A stretch of 64,000 nt of DNA. It comes from Cricetomys ansorgei (taxonomy: Eukaryota; Chordata; Mammalia; Rodentia; Nesomyidae). Location of the stretch: assembly GCA_026225945.1 (NCBI GenBank), contig JAMJFZ010004031.1:5636001-5700000 (forward strand), read 5' to 3'. Below the pieces are notes generated by a model, which worked only from the letters and a program-made list of their open reading frames with translations, had not been told where the DNA came from and searched no databases. A program made the translations under genes and the position numbers. This document shows positions 37,101 through 45,329 of the stretch, piece after piece (the stretch's first letter is position 1; each line of letters opens with the position of its first letter).

Positions 37101-40100
37101 CATGTGCATTCTGCAGCAATCTCCCAGGACAGCATGACAGTGTTGCATGGTGATAATCCCAACAAGAGGAGAAAGCAAGACTGAGTTCCAGGCTAGCCTA
37201 AGCTACACACAGAGACCTTGTCTTAAAAAAAAGGGGGGGGGGTTTGAAGATGAAGAGAAGGGGGAGATGAAGGAGAAAGAGAAAAGGGAGGGCTGAATTA
37301 CTACTGAGTCTGAGATAAAGACAAAGGGATTGAACTGTAGCTAAAGAATATGAACCCAAGCAGAAAAAGAAAGAAAGGAAGGAAGGGAGGGAGGGAAGGA
37401 AGAAGAGAGGGAGGGAGGGAGGGAAGGAAGAAGGGAGGGAGGGAGGGAGGGAGGGGGGAATAGAAAAGAGGAAAAAAACTCTCTTCCCTCCTTGGCTAAT
37501 CTTACTTAGAGTTACTATAAAATCAGGCCAAAGTAGCAATCCAGTCCTGGGGAATGTAGCTGAGTTCACTGACCTCAATAAGCAAATGCATGGGACATTA
37601 GGATGCTTCTGCATATTTGGTGGCTTGAGCGCGTATGTCCTCATGGGGGACTGAAGGGGACTGAAGGGGACTGAGGGGACTGAGCATTCACTCCCCTGGT
37701 GCTGTTTGCCTTTCAGTTCTCCTTCAAGAATATAAATCTCATTATCATTTTATCTGATTTCACTCTGCCCACCTTCACCCACGCATTCCAACCACACACG
37801 AATGACCTGTGAAATCTTCATGAAAATCACACCATGACCTACTGCTCTACTACCCCCTACACACACTTTGTAAGAAAAGAAAACCATCTCCAGTACCCAC
37901 GACTGCTCCGCTCCAGTCAGCAAGAATCCAAGCTTTTCACTCCAACTCTGTCCTTTATCAAAACCCTGCAGAGGTGGCCTGTTTCATCTACAGAGCTCAG
38001 CTTCCAACCTTTCCAAAGTCTTCCCATGAGAATGAAATAGAATGTATCTAGATGCCACAAGAGATCACCTATAGAGCCAAACTGGAAAAGGCATTTGAAG
38101 TTTCAACACAGAAAACACTTATAAAGGGGGATTATCAAACCTGTGTTCAATAATGTTAAATGCTACCCTTGATTACTTAAAAAGAGGATTCAAGAATCTG
38201 CAGATTTATTAGAAACACTTCTTTTCCTCATTGGAGCAGGCTCTGGAGCCTATGCTTCCTCACCTTTAATCTCACAAACTGCCATCTTTATACTCCCCTT
38301 GCTCCCTTTGCAGACATCATCCTGTGAGTCATAGTAGGACAGGATTCCATTATCTAGAACAAACCATCGAGGCTGCCAACCTGTAGAGACCAGAAATCAG
38401 AACAGGTTAATATGAAATTATTTTTGCTGCACAGAAAACTGATTTCAACCACGCCACATTAAATCTGGACTTTCAGTAACATTCACACAATGAAATTTTT
38501 AATGGCCAACACTTGCCCAAAATGTCCTGTGATCTCTAAACAGATAAAGGAGGGACTATTTTTGTTGTAGTTCACAACCTTCTCTTTAACAACCCAAAAG
38601 ACCCAGCCTCAAACGTAGCTCCACCCAAGCACAGCTTCACTGCCCGTTTTCCTAGATGAGAACAGATCATAATGTAAAGTTAGCATTTCTTTTCCAAAAC
38701 GTTTGGGACTAGAAGAGTTTCAGATGTCAGATTTTGAATTTGCAAAAGCATAATGAAATATATGGAGAATAGGACCCAAATCTAAATATGAAATCCATGT
38801 GTGGCTTACACATCACCTAAAGGTAATTTTATATAATTGTCTTGTTCTGACTGCCCTACCGCATGAAGTCAGGTGTGACGTTTTCCGCTTTCGAGTGTCC
38901 CTTCAGCACTTAAAAGCCTTCAGGTGTGGGAGCATTTCAGATGAAGGCTGCTCGTCCCATAATGGAAAAGGGAACAGCTTTTGCCCCAGTTCTGTTACCA
39001 TTCTTGGTGGCTAACCTAGAGTAGATGTTCTCATCCCAATAAATCTCTAAATGTCTTTCTCCAAAACAAGTAGATTGAACAAGTGGACCAACTCCCAAGT
39101 GTGTAGTGTGGCCTTCCTTCCCAAATAGAAGATGTGGCATTTAAGCAAACACCCCTGAAGACACAAAAAGCCAAAGAAATTCCCATCCTTCATGCAGACG
39201 TGATAGCCTGCAGAAAGAGCAGATTCTCACCCACCTACCCCCCTTCCCTTCTCTGCTGCTTCACAGCTAAGGCAGACACGCTACTAACTTCATTCATCTC
39301 ATTGACATTTTCTCAGCAATGAAAGCATACACCTATCAGACTTGGTTCAAAGGCAAAGTCTGTCACTGAGGAGCATGGCTTTCCTCGATGCTGGACTCTG
39401 AGTCCTCTTGCAAACCAAACTTGTGTTCCCTGGAATCTTATCAAGCGTGCTACTAATCGATAACAGCTCATCAGCTAACAGCATAGTGGCCATGGTGGAA
39501 GAGGTGTGACTGTCCTTATTCTTTCTAGCACTGTGAAGTCACAATACAGTATAAGTGGCCTAAATGAAACTAGCCACCTTTAAAACACTTTGGCCATAGG
39601 CTGCTAAGCAATTCATCAGTTCATGATTTCTAGGATCAGATAGCACCAAGACAGAACACCTCATTCTTATGAACTGACACAAGGCTTAGGGATCACCAAC
39701 AACATTTCTGAAATGAAAATGCTGTGCTATGGGTAGTGTTATCAAGTTGACAAACTCTTCCAGGTGGGCCTCAGGATGCTATCGTGATGACATTACGTAT
39801 GAAGACCCTTCTTCATTGTGTGCAGGATTATTCCTGGTCAGGAGATACTGGATGGTGTAAAATGGAGACAGAGCTGACACGTGCCAGTGCTCGCTGCTCT
39901 CTTCTAGCTCAGGATATGATGGAAGAGGCTGCCTTTGCTGCTGTGCCTTCCCAGTTAGGATGAACCCTGACCCTGATCTATAGCCAAATGAACCCCTCTT
40001 TCCTAAGTTGCTTTTGTTGGAGTATTCCAACAAAATACAAAAAACAAAAATGGAGTCTTCGGTGCCATAGGGCACTGAATCAACACAAACAGGTTAAATT

Positions 40101-40496
40101 CTACATTCTATACCTGGCTTAAGAAGACAAGGGGATGCTACACCCACCTGTTCAGAAAGATAACTCAAGCAAACTACAGGCACCAGGAAAACACATTTTT
40201 GTAAACACTGCACTCCTTAGGGAGGGCTGCCAAATCAGAAGGGAAGTTCTTTTGGTACACGTGCTTTACCTTGTTCCTCACTGCATGGTACCCTAGCACA
40301 TCACAGGTACCTCAAAAAGATGTATTTCTCGAGGCTAAGGAGATGGCGAGGCTGTTGAGAGCTCCTGCTGCTCTTCCAGAGGATCCAAGTATGGTTCCCA
40401 GCACCCACATCAGGCAGCTCACAACCACCTGTAACTCCAGCTCCAGGGGGTCCCACACCTCTGCCTTCTAGGGTACCAGTACCGGCATATTTACGT

Positions 40497-40545
<49 letters not shown>

Positions 40546-42614
40546 TAAGGAGGAAAGGGTGGAGCGGAAGTAATTCAAATACAGTACTAATGTATCAAAT
40601 CCTAGAGAAAAAATTATGTAAAAAATGAAAAAAGCTGTGGAGACAGCACTCACCTAGCAGGCAATGAAAATATTTTTTAAATGTATGTCTACACTGACTA
40701 AAAAAAAAAAAAAAAAAAATGAATTAATGAATACATTTTCTCGCAAATACTAATTCACCAGGGCAAACAAATTACGAGGACAGGGTGGTGAGACTACAGA
40801 CTTCCACCTCGGGTCGACTAGGTCAGTAAGGCAAAGGTGGGTTTTCGCAAAGCATTATTAGGCACTATCATGATGCAACAGATCTCCAGAACGCGCTGTG
40901 AGCAAGCGGATTCGTTCAGAATTTGTAGGCACTGAGAAAGTCACGTGGTTGAGTACAGTCTACTCAAGCCTGCTATCGCTACACACCTTTCTGAAGAAAT
41001 ATTTCATCTAAGTTTCTCTAATCGGTTCACACATTTATAGTACAGTAAAAACGCTGAAAGGTTATTCCCGTTCTCAATTAATTTCTACTTTAACAAAGCA
41101 GTTTTCTCAAGTTTCTAAATGTTAGGGAAACACACACTATCCAAAAAAAAAAAAAAAAAAGGAGGAACTAACAGTGCCATTACACTGGATGGTTCCTTAA
41201 AGACCATTCAGTACAAACAGCAGTTCATCCTTCTGACCCAAGAGATGCTAAAGCTAATAAATGAACAAACATACTTTGGAGCCAACTTTACATTTAAAAA
41301 AAAAATGGCACGACCCACAAGAACACATTCATCCCGAGTGAAATTTCCCAATTATGACTCATGGCAGTAGCTGCCCATTGCTTTGGGCCATGCAGAAAAC
41401 ATTCCTCTGGCCTTACCTTCAAAGACAGAGTGCTCAGAAATATTTGCAAGTCCAAGCTCAGGCTATGGGACTCAGAATTCACCAGCAGTCTGTGCTCACA
41501 ACTGCCAAGTGAAGACTCTTAGCAAAAAGTATCTGCCTGATGTTTCACAACTCCCAGTAAAAATGTGTCATTGACATGATTATTTAGCTCTTTCGTCTGA
41601 ACAGAAAACATCAGTGTATTATAAGTACTAAGCCACTTGCTACTGTAAATCTGGGTCTAGCCAAATACAACTAAGCATGTGGCCCTTAAAGAGTTTACCT
41701 GCAGACTCCCACAAGAGAGTGGGCACTAGTTGAGTGCATCATACAATGACTACCAGGCTCAATATTTTGGGCAGAGTAAGTAGGCAGCCTGTTCCACAGA
41801 ACAAAAATCTCAATACTGCCCAGATTTCCCTTCCGCTAGTCATCCTTTAGATCATGGGATCCCATGAGATCATGGGATTCAGAAGTTGGAAGATACCTCT
41901 GGAACAAAATAGCTAATCACCCAGGCTTTGGCCAGTGGGGATCCTGATAGAACACCACACTTGCCTGTAGTGTTGGTTACAGCAGAGATCACAGGATTTG
42001 GATTTAAGGTGTTTTTAAAAAGCCAGACTTCCAGTATCACAGGCAGGGCGTTTCCTGCTGCTAGTCCCATTTCTGTACAAACAGCTTTCTTCTACCTCAC
42101 CAGTGACACTTGCCTGCTCTTTCTGTGTGGTACTTCTCACAGTGACCCGCATTCCCGTGGTGTTGAAAGGTGCTTTCTTCCGCTGTCTCACAATTACCCG
42201 AATTCCCAAACTCACTGAAAACCCAATTCCCCAAGAACATTCTCCGAGGACAGCTTCCATAACCACAGTTGATGAGCTCAGACAACCTCAACAAGTGGAT
42301 TTTCAAACCGGTAGTGAGAAAACGTAAAGGAATATAGAAAACATATATTAAAGTTAAATGATCTCACACACACACACACAAATCAATTAATAACACGCTG
42401 TCCACAGAGCGTGGCAGAAAGCGGAGATGGTAACGACACACACGGGGTGAAGGGGCACCAGGGGCAGGCGTCTGGCTCGTGTCCCATCCCCGGGGCTCCC
42501 CGGGGCGGAGAGTTGGGGGGGGGGGTGTGGAACTGAGCCCCACGGCTTTGAGGAGGTGGCCGAGGGCCCCGTACCTGTGAGATAGTTGGTCCACTTGTAC
42601 AGAACCCCCTCCAT
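22180..42614 (-). CDS. PLEKHA3: PLEKHA3 / FAPP1, complete coding gene (8 exons)
   Basis: Phosphatidylinositol-4-phosphate adaptor protein 1. Its N-terminal PH domain binds PI4P and Arf1 at the trans-Golgi network and takes part in Golgi-to-surface traffic and PI4P control. The eight exons sum to 900 bases: 299 residues plus stop, against 300 in human. The PH domain spans exons 1-3 ([25 protein letters not shown], ending [15 protein letters not shown]). It keeps the wedge loop NYLTGWQPR that inserts in the membrane. Downstream is a helical region ([20 protein letters not shown]), a Ser/Pro segment ([13 protein letters not shown]), and a basic [11 protein letters not shown] motif. All junction phases agree and all introns are GT-AG. 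It is convergent with TTN and divergent from FKBP7. The C-terminus (EEPLPPFP) differs from human. Confidence 0.97.
22200..22205 (-). terminator. PLEKHA3: PLEKHA3 candidate polyadenylation signal
   Basis: AATAAA on the minus strand, about 1.76 kb past the stop codon. Sequence beyond it on the minus strand (gcagttgtttttagtttgca) is T/G-rich. Other sites further left cannot be excluded. Confidence 0.6.
23965..24089 (-). CDS. PLEKHA3: PLEKHA3 exon 8 (coding part)
   Basis: Acceptor cacag before 24089. It encodes [17 protein letters not shown]... to PFP and TGA at 23965-23967. A conserved [16 protein letters not shown] block identifies it. Confidence 0.94.
25350..25555 (+). mobile_element. B4-type (ID plus B1) SINE
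   Basis: ID-like head (gtcctgggttcaagctccat) joined to a diverged B1 body (gatgcctgcctgtgatccca) and an A-rich end. Confidence 0.65.
25825..25950 (+). mobile_element. degenerate B1-like SINE
   Basis: agccaggtatggtatgtgcc, agctagcctggtctacataa: old B1/PB1-type body. Confidence 0.6.
26885..27000 (-). CDS. PLEKHA3: PLEKHA3 exon 7
   Basis: 116 bases, phase 2 to 1, acceptor acag, donor gtaagt. Encodes [17 protein letters not shown] and the basic [16 protein letters not shown] segment. Confidence 0.95.
27088..27240 (+). mobile_element. B1 SINE
   Basis: Diverged B1: cgatcccagcactctggggg, ggatctctgagttggaggcc, agggcagccagagtcaca. PLEKHA3 intron 6. Confidence 0.8.
27643..27840 (+). mobile_element. 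B4-type SINE
   Basis: ID head (ggggctacgtatgagcttag, tttgaacctcagcactg) followed by a B1-like half (ccagggatggtggctcacac). Confidence 0.7.
28919..28962 (-). CDS. PLEKHA3: PLEKHA3 exon 6 (44-base microexon-like)
   Basis: Acceptor ttatag, donor gtaagc. Encodes [15 protein letters not shown] with the last codon split. Phase 0 to 2. Too short to stand out as an open frame, but both junctions fit. Confidence 0.93.
29335..29482 (+). mobile_element. B1 SINE
   Basis: Full-length body (tgggcagtggtggtgcacgc ... aaggccagcctggtctacag) with the ccagagttacaacagagg tail variant. PLEKHA3 intron 5. Confidence 0.92.
30141..30300 (+). mobile_element. B2/B3-type SINE
   Basis: gaggggctggggagaaggct head, cccagaacccacatcaagta, caaccacctgtaatctccag body. 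Truncated 3' end. Confidence 0.75.
30623..30760 (+). mobile_element. B1 SINE with internal deletion
   Basis: tgctgggtggtggtggcacg joins directly to caggaggcagaggcaggtgg, so the usual tttaatcccagcac segment is missing. Tail ccagagttacgacagagaaa. Confidence 0.9.
31400..31662 (+). mobile_element. tRNA-derived SINE with CA-rich end
   Basis: ggcttgttggtaaagtgcct head, agccaggcctggtgggaagg middle, ctgacctctaatctgcacac end leading into a (CA/CG) run at 31627-31661. Lies immediately downstream of PLEKHA3 exon 5's donor. Confidence 0.65.
31723..31887 (-). CDS. PLEKHA3: PLEKHA3 exon 5
   Basis: 165 bases, phase 0 to 0. Encodes [17 protein letters not shown]... to [10 protein letters not shown]. Donor gtggga, acceptor ttcag. 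In-frame length, so it is a skippable cassette. Confidence 0.95.
32345..32481 (-). CDS. PLEKHA3: PLEKHA3 exon 4
   Basis: 137 bases, phase 1 to 0, acceptor tttag, donor gtactg. Encodes [18 protein letters not shown]... to HSSPSVE, a helical stretch. Confidence 0.95.
32575..32910 (+). mobile_element. tRNA-derived SINE, composite
   Basis: ggctaaggagatggctcagt head, poly-A run at 32649-32667, then cccagtggtggcctgtactc and cccctggcctccgcatttac. Adjacent to PLEKHA3 exon 4's acceptor. Confidence 0.7.
33100..33335 (-). mobile_element. tRNA-derived SINE
   Basis: Antisense copy: gtgtgtgtacaggcacatgt, aaggccagaagacgtctctc, tgcctggg-type middle and a degraded head. Confidence 0.6.
33950..34250 (-). mobile_element. 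tRNA-derived SINE
   Basis: Antisense: T run at 33951-33968, tgtatgtgtgcatgccgtga, and the reversed tRNA head ttttacccactgagccatcc. Confidence 0.8.
34320..34870 (-). mobile_element. old LINE-1 (L1M-type) fragments
   Basis: acagttcagtgacattaaga and later ggcttatttcactaatacta and ttgaaaggacgaatagtatt resemble the inverted 3' part of old mammalian L1M elements. Interrupted at about 34510-34600 by a B1-like antisense piece. Confidence 0.6.
34510..34600 (-). mobile_element. B1-like antisense fragment inside old L1
   Basis: agtctcactttgtagcccca, cctcaaactcagaatcctcc, caagtgaatgtgcgttacca: inverted diverged B1. Confidence 0.55.
34985..35235 (-). mobile_element. tRNA-derived SINE
   Basis: aaggacaacctcaagtgtca, gagacaggatctgtcactga, gcccttgtcctcc. 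Same composite family as 33100 and 61670. Confidence 0.7.
35502..35657 (-). CDS. PLEKHA3: PLEKHA3 exon 3, end of PH domain
   Basis: 156 bases, phase 1 to 1, acceptor cacag, donor gtgatg. Encodes [17 protein letters not shown]... through the C-terminal PH helix ([11 protein letters not shown]) to TRTAKEK. Confidence 0.95.
36010..36185 (-). mobile_element. diverged B1/B4-like SINE
   Basis: gaggctggcctggaactcac and gattacaagtacaagccacc on the + strand are the inverse of a B1-type body. Confidence 0.55.
36645..36718 (+). mobile_element. ID-type SINE fragment
   Basis: ggcctagcatgtgcaaggcc, tggatccagtccccggcacc with a T/A tail. Confidence 0.7.
37366..37461 (+). repeat. GGAA/GGGA polypurine microsatellite
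   Basis: About 95 purines in a row built of gaagg and gagg units. It lies in PLEKHA3 intron 2, where the transcript would be polypyrimidine. A truncated B1-like piece precedes it at about 37145-37230. Confidence 0.92.
37644..37685 (+). repeat. short minisatellite of ggggactgaa units
   Basis: Four imperfect copies of a 9-10-base unit. Confidence 0.9.
38264..38380 (-). CDS. PLEKHA3: PLEKHA3 exon 2, PH domain
   Basis: 117 bases, phase 1 to 1, acceptor tacag, donor gtgagg. Encodes [18 protein letters not shown]... to KMAVCEIK, the central strands of the PH domain. Confidence 0.95.
39735..40045 (+). mobile_element. longer rodent interspersed repeat
   Basis: gttatcaagttgacaaactc start, ttcccagttaggatgaaccc, and ctttcctaagttgcttttgt end. 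Same family as 21355-21600. Confidence 0.6.
40333..40500 (+). mobile_element. B2/B3-type SINE
   Basis: gaggctaaggagatggcgag head, cccagcacccacatcaggca, caaccacctgtaactccagc body. Confidence 0.8.
40499..40543 (+). repeat. (CA)n microsatellite
   Basis: About 22 uninterrupted CA units at the SINE tail. Confidence 0.97.
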
Positions 42615-43320
42615 GCTTCAGAGCCCGGCGCCGCGCATCCTCCTGGCCCGCCGCCGGCCGCGCTGCTGCGGAGGCGCGGGCCCGCAGCCCTCCGCCCCGA
42701 CCCGGCGGCCCTCAGAGGCCCGGCCGGCGGGAGCCGCGTGCTGCTCGGAGGCCGCGAGGCGCGGACATCCCCGGCGGGGACGGCGCGGCGACCCCCGGGG
42801 CGACCCCAGCGCCCGCCGCCCTCCCGTTCCGCCGCCGCTCCGCGAGCCCCGGCGCTGCCCTCCCGCGCGCCCGCCTTCCTTCCCCCGCCCCGGGCTCCCG
42901 GTTTGTTTTCATTGACCCCGACGTCGCTTTCACTTCCTGGATGAAAGGGGCCGGCTCGGCCCGCGAAACCCCTCCCCGGCGGCGGGGCTGCGGGACGGCC
43001 GCGTGCCCGAGGCTGCGCCGCGCGCCCTCGCGGGGCGGCTCCACGCCGTCAGCGTGCGAACCCCGGGACGCTGTACCCGGGGCTGCGGCCTGGGCCTCGC
43101 CTCCTGGGTCTTGTTCAAACTGTATCGAGGGCCGCGGGTTTCTTCGTAGGGAGTGCCTGGGAGAAGCGGGCAGCAGGGGCACGGCTGTCACCGGCGCTCT
43201 AGAGGGCCGCGGAGGCGACAAAGGTCAGCCCGGCTGCAGCGGGAGGCCCCTGAAAGAAGGAAGGGAGAGGGGGGCTACGAAAGGATGCGCAGGCTGCTGA
43301 GACCCGCCTTCGAGGTCCTC
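42400..43320. promoter_or_regulatory. PLEKHA3: CpG island promoter of PLEKHA3
   Basis: Dense GC and CpG sequence, unlike anything else in the window, spans the PLEKHA3 start codon and runs about 700 bases upstream of it (to the right). No TATA box seen, which fits a housekeeping promoter. Long open frames on both strands here reflect the base composition. Confidence 0.85.
42575..42614 (-). CDS. PLEKHA3: PLEKHA3 exon 1 (coding part)
   Basis: ATG at 42614-42612, [13 protein letters not shown], donor gtacgg, phase 1. The start codon matches the human N-terminus and sits inside the CpG island. Confidence 0.95.
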
Positions 43321-43339
43321 ACACCAAACACGAACTGGG

Positions 43340-43500
43340 GTTGGCCAGGTGACTCCCCGGTGAAGCGCTGGCCTCCGGAAGCCGGATGACCATCCCGGGA
43401 CCCACACAGTGCAAAGAGAGAACCCGCTTCTGTAAACTGTCCTTTGACCTCTACATGCGGGCCATGCCACACGGACACACACACACACACACACATTTTA
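43340..43500 (+). mobile_element. tRNA-derived SINE with (CA)n tail
   Basis: gttggccaggtgactccccg head, actgtcctttgacctctaca 3' segment, CA run at 43474-43494. Confidence 0.7.
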
Positions 43501-43511
43501 ATGTTTTTCAC

Positions 43512-43665
43512 GAGGGGCGTGATGATGTATACCTTTAATCCCAGCATTCAGGAAGCAGAGGCAGGCAGAGTTCCGTGAGTTCGAAACCAGCCTGGTCTGC
43601 AGCGTGATTTCCAAGCCAGCCAGGGCTATATAGTGAAGCCCTTTCACAAAAAGAAAGAAAAGAAA
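43512..43665 (+). mobile_element. B1 SINE
   Basis: tacctttaatcccagcattc, gttcgaaaccagcctggtct, ccagggctatatagtgaagc. Confidence 0.88.
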
Positions 43666-44345
43666 AGGTTAAGTGGAACCAAGCTTTGTCTTTTTGTTTT
43701 GTTTTGCTAAGTCAAAGGCTTTCCCTTATTTTTTTTTTTTAAATCTCACTTGGAAGAGAGCAACACCTTTACACACTTGACAGTAACTTTCCGATTTAGA
43801 AAGTTTACAAATTACAAATATTGGCATAAAGCAGACTCAGTATTGAGGCAATGAAATGCCTTGCTTCCCATTCAGGGAAGGCTGCCTGAATAGGGTAATC
43901 TGGATATTCACTTAGTGAATTGATGCGAAGATGGATATTCAACAAATCACATATAGTTCGTTAATCATAATGTGGCAGGTATCTGGCGTGTCTTGTAAAA
44001 ATCAACTTTTGTGATGTTTGAAAGGTTTTCATACTTAAAGAAGGTGATGTATCAACAGATTCGGCCCAGTCTCTGCTGCAGTATTAGCTGTGAGATTGGA
44101 AAAAAATGTTCAATAGCCAAATGTCCTATCTGATGTGTATAAATTCGCATGGGGGAAAAAATCTTTTCTTTCTCCGCTGGAGGCCTTCAGCTCAAAGGCG
44201 GCCCCACGAGGTGGGGGACAGAAACGCAAGCTAGCTTCTGCAATGCCAGGTTGGGCTCCAGGAGCTGGAGACTCCACTGTGATTTCTGGAGGCGGCCAGG
44301 TTGCTAGAGACAGACCCAGCCTGGAGTCCTTCTATGCAAGACCTT

Positions 44346-44379
<34 letters not shown>

Positions 44380-44383
44380 CACA
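44346..44383 (+). repeat. (CA)n microsatellite
   Basis: About 18 CA units with one CG interruption. Confidence 0.95.
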
Positions 44384-44899
44384 AGGCCTCCAAGGACTTC
44401 CCCAAAGTATCTAGAGAACAACAGCTAACCTATTTGTCACTTTCTTCCAAGAATGCCTGCCACCACTGTGTCTGCCAAATTTCTGGGGACGCTAGAAGCC
44501 TTTCGCGCCCAGAAATGACAGCCATATTGTGACTAGAACACCCCACAGTGGGCTGTTTGCATTTTGTATCAATTTCTTGTCCCAAGTTTTTAATATTTTT
44601 AAATACTCGGTTTTAGGGACCTACTGCTACATAATCTTTTTTTTTTCCCCCATGACCAAATAGTTCAATTTATCGTTTAAAAAATTAAAAACCAAGCCAT
44701 TGGGCAAATCAGTTGGCAGAGGCAGTGATGGGAAGGCAAGATCAGGGCATCAGGTGGAGGCCATACAGTTTTGCAGCATCTCCTAGTTCCTAGAAATGAC
44801 CACCATAATGCCAGTTTTGTTTCAGGAAACGCGGGCCTGACTACTGAAAGCGGAAGAAACCTGCTGTAAATGTGGATTTGGCGAGGAGGAGCGGTGGAG

Positions 44900-45120
44900 T
44901 GTGTGGTTCTGTCCTAGCCCGGTTATAGCCAGCAGGGGCACCGAGCACAGAAGAAGCGCCGGCTAAGAGAGGGGGCGGGGCCTCGCGTAGCCCCGCCTTG
45001 GACGTTGTGACGTAGGACAATGCCTGCCACGCGTCCGAATTCCACCCCACCCGTAGAGGCACTGGCCCACAGACACGCGGTAGGGCTTACACTGGGCTTG
45101 GGGGTCCTACTTTGGGAACC
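44900..45120 (+). promoter_or_regulatory. FKBP7: FKBP7 proximal promoter region
   Basis: Local GC-rich sequence with a GC box (gggggcggggcc, about 44971-44982) and a reverse-type GC box (ccccgcc, about 44991) plus a half CRE (tgacgta, about 45008). It ends at the FKBP7 ATG. The motifs are seen; their use is inferred. Confidence 0.6.
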
Positions 45121-45329
45121 ATGCATTTTCTATTCAGACTAGCGGTTTTCCTTAGCCTGTGGGGCTGTCCCAACGCTCAGGGACAAAAGAAAGAAGAAAT
45201 CACAGAGGAAGTGAAAATAGAAGTTTTGCATCGTCCAGAAAACTGCTCCAAAACAAGCAGGAAAGGAGACCTGCTAAATGCCCATTATGACGGCTACTTG
45301 GCTAAAGATGGCTCCAAATTCTACTGCAG
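45121..45329 (+). CDS. FKBP7: FKBP7 exon 1
   Basis: 209 bases, ends phase 2, donor gtagga at 45330. Signal peptide and first part of the FKBP domain, to KFYC. The ATG has gggaacc before it, an adequate initiation context. Confidence 0.95.

Larger units (their letters stand above)
38381..42574. other. PLEKHA3 intron 1
   Basis: No gene seen. Holds a longer rodent repeat (39735-40045), a B2/B3 SINE with a CA run (40333-40543), A runs at 40700-40719 and 41142-41160, and a small palindrome atgggatcccat at 41854-41865. Confidence 0.75.
43321..45120. other. divergent PLEKHA3-FKBP7 spacer
   Basis: After the CpG island it carries a tRNA-derived SINE with CA tail, a B1, and a CA repeat. The last 200 bases before FKBP7 are GC-rich. 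The stretch 43680-44340 shows nothing recognisable. Confidence 0.75.

Noticed and set aside
37198..37644. 148-codon minus-strand frame rich in Pro, Ser and Leu
   Set aside because: It is the translation of the GGAA/GGGA microsatellite and B1 fragment in an intron.
37644..37685. CRISPR-like direct repeats
   Set aside because: The units are adjacent without spacers and the genome is mammalian; it is a minisatellite.
42712..43300. Long Arg/Ala/Pro-rich open frames on both strands upstream of PLEKHA3
   Set aside because: They are a composition effect of the CpG island; the peptides show no domain and overlap on opposite strands.
45000..45040. ER-stress element in the FKBP7 promoter
   Set aside because: A CCACG is present near 45027, but no CCAAT stands at the required spacing, so neither ERSE form is complete.
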